Below are positions 1 through 5,482 of a DNA stretch of 6,970 bases, piece after piece. Source of the stretch: Rhodospirillales bacterium (lineage in GTDB: Bacteria; Pseudomonadota; Alphaproteobacteria; UBA8366; JADFVY01); assembly GCA_024644185.1 (NCBI GenBank), contig JAHELM010000126.1:1-6970 (forward strand), written 5' to 3'. The notes below the pieces were generated by a model that searched no databases, was not told the origin of the DNA, and saw only the letters and a program-made list of their open reading frames with translations. The position numbers were made by a program, and so were the translations under genes. The number at the start of each line of letters is the position of its first letter. The first letter of the stretch is position 1.

Positions 1-2217
1 CGGGGCGGCAAAATGGGCCGGGGCGCCCTCGTCCAGCATGCGGCGCAGGTTGCGGTCGAGCCGCGCCGCCAGCGCCGCCCGCAGATCCACCCGCTGCAAT
101 CCGGCGCGTCCGGCAACCCCGGCGAGAAACGGGCCCAGCCAGTCGTCCATCGTCGCCAGCAGCGCCGTATCCGCCAGATCGGGCCAGGCGAGGCCCCGGT
201 ATGCCAGATCGCGCAGCAGCATCACCCGGGCCTGAAACTGCCGGTCGGCCGGACGCCAGGGCAGGGCCTCCGCCCCCATCCGCCCGATGCCCGCCAGCAG
301 CGCCGCCCGCAGCGCCTCCGCCGGCGGTTCCGCCAGCTTCTCTTCCCTCAGCACGATGGCGCCCAGACGGCGGCGGCGGGCCGCGATCACCTTGTCCTGG
401 CGCGGTTCCCAGGCAACCTCGTCGGAGTCCTCGATATCGCGATGGAACAGCGTTTCGATGCGCGACGCCGCCAGCGGGGCGGCGAGATGGATGCGGGCAT
501 CGGCCTCGCCGCCGCCCAGCGCCGCGACGGCCAGCCAGTCCTCGGCCCGCAGCGGGTCGCCCTCGGGCAGCACGGCCCCGCGCCCGTTGCGCATCAGATA
601 CCGCCCGCCCTCGCCACGCCGGCGCGCCACCCGGTCGGGATAGGCCAGCGCCAGCAACTCGCCGGCGGAACCGTCGTCGCGGCCGTCCCGGTCGATCTTC
701 AGGCGCCGGCGCAGATCGGTCGCCGCCTGGCGCGCATGCTCCAGCGCGCCGCGGCGGATTCCGGGATCGGATTTCCGCCCCCCCAACGCCTCCAGCCGCG
801 TGCGCAGATCGGCGTCGCGCCCGTTCTCGCCAGCCAGGATATCGCGCTCCTCCAGCAGGGCGGCGATATCGCAGGCCAGCGCCCCGTGCCCGCCGTCACG
901 GCCCTTCAGCAGCATATGCGCCAGCCGCGGATGGATCGGCAGGCGGCCCATCGCGGTGCCGTGATGGGTGATGCGCCCGGCATGGTCGATCGCGCCCAGC
1001 TCGGCCAGAAGCTCGCGGGCCTCGGCATGGGCGGCGGCCGGCACCGGATCCAGCCAGCGCAGCGCCGCCGGGTCGGCGACGCCCCAGCGCGCCAGATCCA
1101 GCGCCAGCGGCGCCAGATCGGCGACCAGGATTTCCGGGGTCTCGAAATCCGCCAGCGCCTGTGTCTCGGCCTCCGGCCACAGCCGCCAGCACAGACCCGG
1201 CTCCAGCCGCCCGGCGCGGCCCCGGCGCTGCTCGGCGGCGGCGGCGCTGATACGCCGGGTTTCCAGCCGCGTCATGCCGGATGCCGGGTCGAAGCGGGCG
1301 ACCCGGCGATAGCCGCAATCGATGACCATGCGCACGCCCTCGATGGTCAGGCTGGTCTCGGCGATGTCCGTGGCCAGCACCACCTTGCGCGTGCCGGGCG
1401 GCGGCGTCCGCACCGCGGCGTCCTGCGCGGCTTGCGACAGGGCGCCGTAGAGCGGCGCGATAAGGGTCCCGGATGGCAGGCCGGCCTCGCCCAGCTGGGT
1501 CTCCACCCGGCGGATCTCGCGCTCGCCCGGCAGGAACACCAGGATGCTGCCGGTCTCCTCGCGCAGCGCCTGGCGCACGGCGCCGGCAACCGCCCGTTCC
1601 AGGTCGCGCGGCCCCGGCCGCGGCAGATGGCGGGTCTCGACGGGGAAGGCACGGCCACGACTCTCGACGATCGGGGCGCCGTCCAGAAGGGCCGCGACAC
1701 GGCCCCCGTCCAGCGTCGCCGACATCACGACCAGCCGCAGATCGGGACGCAGCGCGCCGCGTCCCTCCAGCGCCAGCGCCAGCCCCAGATCGGTATGGAT
1801 GCCGCGCTCGTGGAATTCGTCGAACAGGATGGCGCCGACGCCGGTCAGTTCCGGGTCGTCGATCAGCCGCCGGGTCAGGATGCCCTCGGTCACCACCTCG
1901 ATGCGGGTGCGCGCCGACACGCGCCGATCCATGCGCACCCGATAGCCGACGGTCTCGCCGACCTCCTCGCCCAGCAGGGCGGCCATGCGCCGCGCCGCCA
2001 TGCGCGCGGCCAGCCGGCGCGGCTCCAGCATCAGGATGGTCCGGCCGGCAAGCCAGTCCTCGTCGAGCAGCGCCAGCGGCACCAGCGTCGTCTTGCCGGC
2101 GCCGGGCGGTGCCTGCAACACCGCGACGCCGGCCCCCGCCAGCGCCTGGCGCAGTTCGGGCAGGACATCCTCGACCGGCAGGCCGGTGTCCGGGAAGCGG
2201 GGCGGGGCGACGGTCAT
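1..2217 (-). CDS. hrpB: ATP-dependent helicase HrpB, C-terminus cut by window edge
   Basis: This is a DEAH/RHA-type superfamily 2 helicase; the family is predicted to unwind RNA using ATP in the cytoplasm, but its physiological role is poorly defined. The frame is open for 739 codons from the ATG at 2217 to base 1 with no stop. Visible motifs are Walker A GAGKTT (residues 39-44), DEFH (133-136), SAT (166-168), ILVFLPGEREI (225-235), motif V ATDIAETSLT (from 282) and motif VI QRRGRAGR (330-337). After these come the helicase-associated region and the start of the HrpB-specific C-terminal domain, ending at HFAAP. Full-length HrpB proteins are about 810-850 residues, so roughly 85-110 residues are missing off the left edge. 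I chose 2217 because the protein then begins MTVAPPRFPDTGLPVEDVLP, the usual HrpB opening. An in-frame ATG at 2289 would add 24 unlike residues; neither start has a good ribosome binding site. Frame checks at several points showed no frameshift. It is transcribed away from the other genes. Confidence 0.95.
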   Translation of the reverse strand, partial: MTVAPPRFPDTGLPVEDVLPELRQALAGAGVAVLQAPPGAGKTTLVPLALLDEDWLAGRTILMLEPRRLAARMAARRMAALLGEEVGETVGYRVRMDRRVSARTRIEVVTEGILTRRLIDDPELTGVGAILFDEFHERGIHTDLGLALALEGRGALRPDLRLVVMSATLDGGRVAALLDGAPIVESRGRAFPVETRHLPRPGPRDLERAVAGAVRQALREETGSILVFLPGEREIRRVETQLGEAGLPSGTLIAPLYGALSQAAQDAAVRTPPPGTRKVVLATDIAETSLTIEGVRMVIDCGYRRVARFDPASGMTRLETRRISAAAAEQRRGRAGRLEPGLCWRLWPEAETQALADFETPEILVADLAPLALDLARWGVADPAALRWLDPVPAAAHAEARELLAELGAIDHAGRITHHGTAMGRLPIHPRLAHMLLKGRDGGHGALACDIAALLEERDILAGENGRDADLRTRLEALGGRKSDPGIRRGALEHARQAATDLRRRLKIDRDGRDDGSAGELLALAYPDRVARRRGEGGRYLMRNGRGAVLPEGDPLRAEDWLAVAALGGGEADARIHLAAPLAASRIETLFHRDIEDSDEVAWEPRQDKVIAARRRRLGAIVLREEKLAEPPAEALRAALLAGIGRMGAEALPWRPADRQFQARVMLLRDLAYRGLAWPDLADTALLATMDDWLGPFLAGVAGRAGLQRVDLRAALAARLDRNLRRMLDEGAPAHFAAP

Positions 2218-2441
2218 GCAGGAGACGTTCCGGAATTCGGCGCCGTTCGGGTGCGGGCGATCCCGACAAGAGAAGCAGGAAGCGGCCATCCGGGCAAGCG
2301 CGGCGATGAACAAATCGCCATTGCAGGGTTTTCATTCGCGATCCAGCCGGCGGTTAACCATGCCGGCGCATTCTCTCCATCGGCGGTCAGGGATGATCGC
2401 CAACTCCGTAAACTTCCTTATGTATCGAAAGGGTCAAGTCG

Positions 2442-2768
2442 ATGAAGACGCAGTGGATCGTTCCCGCCATGCTGGGTATCGCCCTGCTGAGCGCGCCAGT
2501 CCTGGCCGCGACCAAGAAGCCAGGGAACGAGTTTTCCGAGAAGAAGCCGATTCTTCAATATGCGGCGATGACCTCGGCCGAGAAATGCACGGCCCTGGAG
2601 AACCAGTTCGACTCCGCCATCAAGACCCATGACGCCGTCGCCAAGGCCGCCGAGGCGAAACAGCTGCGCACGGACGGCGGCAGCCTCTGTGCAACCGGCA
2701 AGGCGCCTGACGGCGTCAAGAAGCTGGAGACGGCCATCAAGGCCCTTGGTCTGAAGCCCAGCGCCTGA
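2442..2768 (+). CDS. small exported protein with two cysteines, function unknown
   Basis: The product is 108 residues and I do not recognise a characterised family. It starts with a clear Sec signal peptide: MKTQW, a hydrophobic core (about residues 6-19), then a likely signal peptidase I cut after VLA (residue 22), so the mature protein of about 86 residues should be periplasmic. The mature part is Ala/Lys/Glu-rich and looks mostly helical. It has exactly two cysteines, C49 (SAEKCTALE) and C83 (GGSLCATG), which could form one disulfide joining helices. The C-terminal helix (GVKKLETAIKALG) is amphipathic. A modest ribosome binding site (AAGGG, 2429-2433) lies 8 nt before the ATG. It reads divergently from hrpB and is followed by hairpins at 2780-2840, so it is probably transcribed alone. 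Short helical exported proteins of this type are often annotated as hypothetical in alphaproteobacteria. That it is a real gene is well supported; its role is unknown. Confidence 0.8.
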   Translation: MKTQWIVPAMLGIALLSAPVLAATKKPGNEFSEKKPILQYAAMTSAEKCTALENQFDSAIKTHDAVAKAAEAKQLRTDGGSLCATGKAPDGVKKLETAIKALGLKPSA

Positions 2769-2779
2769 CCAGGAACTCG

Positions 2780-2798
2780 CCGGTCCCCCCCGGACCGG
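2780..2798 (+). terminator. small GC hairpin after the exported-protein gene
   Basis: A perfect 7-bp stem, CCGGTCC (2780-2786) with GGACCGG (2792-2798), closes a 5-C loop 11 bases after the stop codon. It has no T-tract. It sits directly before the larger hairpin at 2801-2840, so the two probably form one tandem structure that ends transcription or protects the mRNA 3' end. Confidence 0.45.
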
Positions 2799-2800
2799 CC

Positions 2801-2840
2801 GGGAGCGCGGTCGATCACCCCCCGTGTCGACCGCGCTCCC
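2801..2840 (+). terminator. long perfect hairpin, terminator-like without T-tract
   Basis: A perfect 14-bp stem pairs GGGAGCGCGGTCGA (2801-2814) with TCGACCGCGCTCCC (2827-2840). Past a single bulged T, CAC (2816-2818) can also pair with GTG (2824-2826), leaving a C-rich loop. The following bases, GCCTCCTGCC, contain no T-run, so classical intrinsic termination is uncertain. The stem is very strong and well placed to end or stabilise the transcript of the exported-protein gene. Its sequence resembles the terminator stem at 2948-2979. Confidence 0.55.
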
Positions 2841-2947
2841 GCCTCCTGCCCGCCCGGCGCGAAGATGAACGCGATGTAATCCATGCGTCATCGGCATGTC
2901 AGCCGGGTCCGGGCATACTCCACATCGTTACGGCTCGTTGCCAGCCG

Positions 2948-2986
2948 GGAGCGCGATCATTCCCCCCCGATCGCGCTCCTTTTTTT
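2948..2986 (+). terminator. Rho-independent terminator
   Basis: A perfect 11-bp stem GGAGCGCGATC (2948-2958) pairs with GATCGCGCTCC (2969-2979) around a 10-base loop (ATT plus seven C). Seven T's (2980-2986) follow directly. This is a textbook intrinsic terminator for plus-strand transcription. It lies 179 bases after the exported-protein stop codon, so it either backs up the hairpin at 2801-2840 or ends a separate short transcript made between the two. Confidence 0.8.
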
Positions 2987-3025
2987 GCCCGCCCTCCGGC
3001 TGTTTTTTTGCCCGCCCTCCGGCTG
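2980..3025. repeat. perfect 23-bp tandem duplication including the terminator T-tract
   Basis: Bases 2980-3002 and 3003-3025 are identical: seven T's followed by GCCCGCCCTCCGGCTG. The first copy supplies the terminator T-tract and the second places another T7 run 23 bases downstream with no matching stem. CCGGCTGG at 3019-3026 is also the reverse complement of CCAGCCGG at 2941-2948, so an outer stem could enclose the whole terminator. It looks like a recent slippage or duplication event. Confidence 0.9.
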
Positions 3026-3035
3026 GCCGGCGCTG

Positions 3036-3070
3036 CATTACAGCGAGTTCATCGTCCTGTAACGGTAATG
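3036..3070. promoter_or_regulatory. possible regulator site: inverted and direct GTAA repeats
   Basis: CATTACAG (3036-3043) is mirrored by CTGTAA (3057-3062) and by GTAATG (3065-3070). The GTAA core thus occurs once on the minus strand and twice on the plus strand, about 130-160 bases before the degP start. GTAA half-sites recall the E. coli CpxR box (GTAAA-N5-GTAAA), but the 6-bp spacing of the two plus copies does not fit it. The symmetry is seen; binding by a regulator is a guess. Confidence 0.25.
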
Positions 3071-3086
3071 GTCGGCGGCAGTCCCT

Positions 3087-3134
3087 ACATCGGCATGAGA
3101 CAACATCGGCATGAGACAACATCGGCATGAGACA
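3087..3134. repeat. three perfect tandem copies of a 16-bp unit upstream of degP
   Basis: The unit ACATCGGCATGAGACA occurs exactly three times head to tail (3087-3102, 3103-3118, 3119-3134), followed by a degenerate partial copy (ACGGCATG, 3135-3142). The core CATCGGCATG also occurs alone at 2889-2898. The array ends 64 bases before the degP ATG, so it falls in the promoter or leader. Each copy contains an ATG in a different frame; only the third (3127) is in frame with degP. The unit length, about 1.5 helical turns, argues against simple same-face binding, but iterated regulator sites or a slippage-prone repeat are both possible. Confidence 0.9.
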
Positions 3135-3187
3135 ACGGCATGGGCAGTCGCCCGCGCCATCGGGATCGACACGATCCAAATCCAATC

Positions 3188-3192
3188 AGGAG
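3188..3192 (+). promoter_or_regulatory. ribosome binding site deciding the degP start
   Basis: AGGAG lies 6 bases before the ATG at 3199. This favours 3199 over the in-frame ATG at 3127, which sits inside the third 16-bp repeat with no Shine-Dalgarno sequence and would put 24 hydrophilic residues in front of the signal peptide. Confidence 0.75.
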
Positions 3193-3198
3193 ACGGCA

Positions 3199-4683
3199 AT
3201 GGTCAGCACACTGAATCGCGACGCCGCCCGGCTCGGCCTGCGAAAGCTGGGCGCGGGAATCGTTCTGGGATCGCTCATCGCATGGAGCGGCGTGGCGGGC
3301 GCGGCGCCGGCGCCCGAGAGTTTCTCGGGGCTGGCGAAGACGGTGGCGCCGGCGGTGGTCAACATCGCCGCCGCGCACAAGAATGGCGGGCCGGCGGCGG
3401 ACGTCCCGGACATGCCGTTCAGCTTCCCGCCCGGTTCGCCCTTCGAGAAGTTCTTCAAGGAATTCCAGGACCGCGCCGGCCGCGGCGGCGGCCAGCAGCA
3501 TGCGCCCGGCGCGACCGCGCTGGGATCCGGCTTCATCGTCGACCCGGAAGGCTATGTGGTCACCAACAATCACGTCATCGACGGCGCCAGCACGATCACG
3601 GTGCGGCTGGACGACGACAAGCAGTACCCGGCGAAACTGATCGGCACCGATCCGGACACCGACCTGGCGCTGCTGAAGATCGAAGCCGGCCATCCCCTGC
3701 CCAGCGTCCGCTTCGGCGATTCCGACAAGGCCGAGGTCGGCGACTGGGTTCTGGCCGTCGGCAATCCCTTCGGGCTTGGCGGCACGGTAACGGCGGGGAT
3801 CATCTCGGCCCGCAACCGCAACATCCAGGCCGGGCCCTATGACGATTTCCTGCAGATCGACGCGCCGATCAACCGCGGCAATTCCGGCGGCCCGCTGTTC
3901 GGCATGGATGGCAGCGTCATCGGCATCAATGCGGCGATCTATTCGCCGAACGGCGGCAGCGTCGGCATCGGCTTCTCGATCCCGTCGAATCTGGCCAAGA
4001 CCGTGGTCGCCCAGCTGCGCGCCACCGGCAAGGTCGAACGCGGCTGGCTGGGCGTGCATATCCAGCCGGTAACCGCCGAGATCGCCAGTGCGCTGGGCCT
4101 GGCCTCGGAAGGCGGCGCCCTGGTCACCGAGATCACGCCCGACAGTCCGGCGGCGAAAGCCGGCTTGCGGCAGGGCGATGCGATTCTGGGTTTTGCCGGA
4201 CAGGACATCGCCGATCCGCGCGAACTGGCCCGCCAGGTCGGCATGGTGCCGGCCGGCAAGACCGTGGCGATGAAGGTCTGGCGCGACGGCAAGGCGGCGG
4301 AACTGAACGTCGTTCTCGGCTTGCAGCCGACGCAGCAGACGGCCGCGGCGACCGAAGCGGCGCCGGCGCAGGGCGGCAGCGTCCATTCCGACGCCCTCGG
4401 CCTCGATCTGGTGGCATTGACCCCGGACCGGCGGGCCGAACTGGGCATCGCCGATGGCATCGACGGCGTCATCGTCGTCGATGTCGGGGCGGGGCCGGCG
4501 CAGGACCAGGGGCTGCGGCCCGGCGACATCATCCGCCAGATCGCCAGCCAGACGGTCACCGCCCCCGAACAGATCGACGCGCTGGTGTCGAAGGCCCGAT
4601 CGGCGGGTGCCAGGGCGGTGCTGCTGATGGTCAATCGTGGCGGCAGCGACCTGTTCGTCGGGCTCAAGCTCGGGGTCGCCTGA
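3199..4683 (+). CDS. degP: periplasmic Do/DegP-type serine endoprotease (HtrA family)
   Basis: This protease/chaperone degrades or refolds damaged periplasmic and outer-membrane proteins. The product is 494 residues, normal for the family. A signal peptide covers about residues 1-35, with Arg/Lys before a hydrophobic stretch (19-33) and a likely cut after AGA (35). The trypsin-like domain shows the triad His125 (TNNHVID), Asp155 (DPDTDLALLKI) and Ser229 (GNSGGP). The loop between the N-terminus and the protease core is rich in Phe/Pro/Gly. PDZ1 starts at RGWLGV (281-286) and runs to about 375; an Ala/Gln/Glu linker (about 377-394) leads to PDZ2 (about 397-490). All key residues are present, so it should be active. 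It lies upstream of a two-component pair on the same strand, separated by a hairpin and a possible promoter, which suggests linked function but not a simple single operon. DegP versus DegQ/MucD cannot be settled by eye; degP is used in the broad sense. Confidence 0.95.
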   Translation: MVSTLNRDAARLGLRKLGAGIVLGSLIAWSGVAGAAPAPESFSGLAKTVAPAVVNIAAAHKNGGPAADVPDMPFSFPPGSPFEKFFKEFQDRAGRGGGQQHAPGATALGSGFIVDPEGYVVTNNHVIDGASTITVRLDDDKQYPAKLIGTDPDTDLALLKIEAGHPLPSVRFGDSDKAEVGDWVLAVGNPFGLGGTVTAGIISARNRNIQAGPYDDFLQIDAPINRGNSGGPLFGMDGSVIGINAAIYSPNGGSVGIGFSIPSNLAKTVVAQLRATGKVERGWLGVHIQPVTAEIASALGLASEGGALVTEITPDSPAAKAGLRQGDAILGFAGQDIADPRELARQVGMVPAGKTVAMKVWRDGKAAELNVVLGLQPTQQTAAATEAAPAQGGSVHSDALGLDLVALTPDRRAELGIADGIDGVIVVDVGAGPAQDQGLRPGDIIRQIASQTVTAPEQIDALVSKARSAGARAVLLMVNRGGSDLFVGLKLGVA

Positions 4684-4691
4684 ACGGGTCG

Positions 4692-4734
4692 GCGGCGGGA
4701 CGGGTCGGGCCGTCCCGCCGCGCCATTTGGCTTT
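4692..4734 (+). terminator. hairpin after degP, probable terminator or attenuator
   Basis: A perfect 12-bp stem GCGGCGGGACGG (4692-4703) pairs with CCGTCCCGCCGC (4710-4721) around a 6-base loop, 8 bases after the degP stop. The tail GCCATTTGGCTTT is only moderately T-rich, so termination may be partial. If it works, most degP transcripts end here and only read-through reaches the regulator gene. Confidence 0.6.
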
Positions 4735-4756
4735 GACGCCGGATATCCCATATAAC
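4727..4756 (+). promoter_or_regulatory. candidate housekeeping-type promoter for the two-component pair
   Basis: TTGGCT (4727-4732; 4 of 6 match to TTGACA) and TATAAC (4751-4756; 5 of 6 match to TATAAT) are separated by 18 bases. Transcription would start about 40 bases before the regulator ATG. A better-looking TTGACG at 4733-4738 is only 12 bases from the -10 and cannot pair with it. The call is by eye only. Confidence 0.4.
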
Positions 4757-4804
4757 GACGACACATCGGGGCACCGGATTGCGGCGCCCGAGGAATGCGG
4801 AACA

Positions 4805-5482
4805 ATGCGTATCCTGGTAATCGAGGACGACGACAAGACGGCCGAATACATCGTCAAGGGCCTGACCGAGAGCGGCATGGTGGCCGATCGGGTGGCCGAT
4901 GGCCGTGACGGGCTGCACATGGCGACCGGCGGGCAATACGACGCGGTGGTGGTCGACCGCATGTTGCCGGGACTGGACGGGCTGGCCATCGTCCGGGCGT
5001 TGCGCGCGGCCGAGATTCCGGTGCCGGTGCTGATCGTCAGCGCGCTGGCGCATGTGGACGAGCGGGTGACCGGCCTGCGCGCCGGCGGCGACGATTATCT
5101 GACCAAGCCTTTCGCGTTCTCGGAATTGCAGGCCCGGCTGGAGGCGCTGTTGCGCCGCCCGCCCGCGTTCCAGCAGCAGACGGCGTTGCAGGTTGGCGAT
5201 CTGCGCATGGACCTGCTGGCGCGCAAGGTGAACCGGGGCGGCCGGCCGATCGACCTCAGACCGCAGGAATACAAGCTGCTGGAATACCTGATGCAGAACG
5301 CCGACAAGGTGGTCACGCGGACCATGCTGTTCGAGGGGGTGTGGGATTTCCACTTCGATCCCCAGACCAACGTGGTGGACGTCCATATCAGCCGGCTGCG
5401 CCAGAAGATCGACAAGGGCTTCGACAAGCCGCTGATCCACACGCATCGCGGGGGTGGCTATTGCATCCGTGCTGACGATTAG
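4805..5482 (+). CDS. OmpR/PhoB-family response regulator
   Basis: This cytoplasmic transcription factor of 225 residues should be phosphorylated by the kinase encoded next to it. The receiver domain (about 1-115) has the acidic pocket E7-D8-D9, phospho-acceptor Asp51 (VVVDRMLPGLDG), switch Ser79 (VLIVSA), Tyr98 and Lys101 (DDYLTKPF). A winged-helix DNA-binding domain follows (about 128-222), with LRPQEYKLLEYL, the recognition-helix region TNVVDVHISRLRQKID and the wing ending HTHRGGGYCI. The ATG at 4805 is chosen because MRILVIEDD is the normal family opening and GAGGAA (4790-4795) lies 9 bases upstream; the frame is open further 5' into the end of degP, but that part is not receiver-like. Its 3' end overlaps the kinase gene by 29 bases (14 if the inner GTG is used), implying co-translation. 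Nearby targets could include degP; no binding site is proven. The specific orthologue is not identifiable by eye. Confidence 0.95.
   Translation: MRILVIEDDDKTAEYIVKGLTESGMVADRVADGRDGLHMATGGQYDAVVVDRMLPGLDGLAIVRALRAAEIPVPVLIVSALAHVDERVTGLRAGGDDYLTKPFAFSELQARLEALLRRPPAFQQQTALQVGDLRMDLLARKVNRGGRPIDLRPQEYKLLEYLMQNADKVVTRTMLFEGVWDFHFDPQTNVVDVHISRLRQKIDKGFDKPLIHTHRGGGYCIRADD

Larger units (their letters stand above)
2769..3198. other. 430-bp structured intergenic region
   Basis: I see no convincing gene here. Short open frames on both strands have no ribosome binding site and cross repeats and terminator hairpins. The region holds, in order, two adjacent hairpins (2780-2798 and 2801-2840), about 100 bases without recognised features, a Rho-independent terminator (2948-2986), a 23-bp tandem duplication (2980-3025), GTAA half-site repeats (3036-3070), three copies of a 16-bp repeat (3087-3134), and the degP leader with its ribosome binding site at 3188-3192. 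The degP promoter should lie in the 3' part, but no good -35/-10 pair could be picked by eye. Confidence 0.7.

Noticed and set aside
778..784. C-homopolymer in hrpB as a possible frameshift site
   Set aside because: Codons on both sides of the run stay in the same HrpB frame, so there is no sign of an indel.
896..2335. 479-codon minus-strand frame overlapping hrpB in another phase
   Set aside because: Its composition is Gly/Arg/Ala/Pro-rich without domains, and the HrpB motifs are all in the other frame. I checked hrpB for a frameshift that would justify switching frames and found none.
2302..2359. Small hairpin (GGCGAT/ATCGCC, 2302-2319) and palindrome GGTTAACC (2352-2359) in the divergent spacer
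   Set aside because: The 6-bp stem and the 8-bp palindrome are within chance expectation, and no promoter elements could be placed around them for either divergent gene.
13..2445. 810-codon open frame on the plus strand antisense to hrpB
   Set aside because: It is Arg/Gln/Pro/His/Ala-rich with no domain, lies opposite a clear HrpB carrying all helicase motifs, and ends within the next gene. This is a typical open shadow frame of GC-rich coding DNA.
2896..3114. 72-codon plus-strand open frame in the intergenic region
   Set aside because: It reads through the intrinsic terminator and the 23-bp tandem duplication and has no convincing ribosome binding site. The Ser/Arg/Pro-rich product looks like chance.
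3127..3198. Upstream in-frame ATG extending DegP by 24 residues
   Set aside because: It lies within the third 16-bp repeat with no Shine-Dalgarno sequence and would place a hydrophilic stretch before the signal peptide. ATG 3199 has AGGAG at the proper distance.
4731..4756. Heat-shock (RpoH-type) promoter reading of TTTGACG with CCCATATAA
   Set aside because: The gap between the two elements is about 8 bases, far shorter than heat-shock promoters use, and the -35 match is poor.
3085..4989. 634-codon minus-strand frame antisense to degP and the start of the regulator
   Set aside because: It spans the degP terminator hairpin and the 16-bp repeats, has no ribosome binding site or recognisable domain, and is opposite a complete, motif-rich protease.
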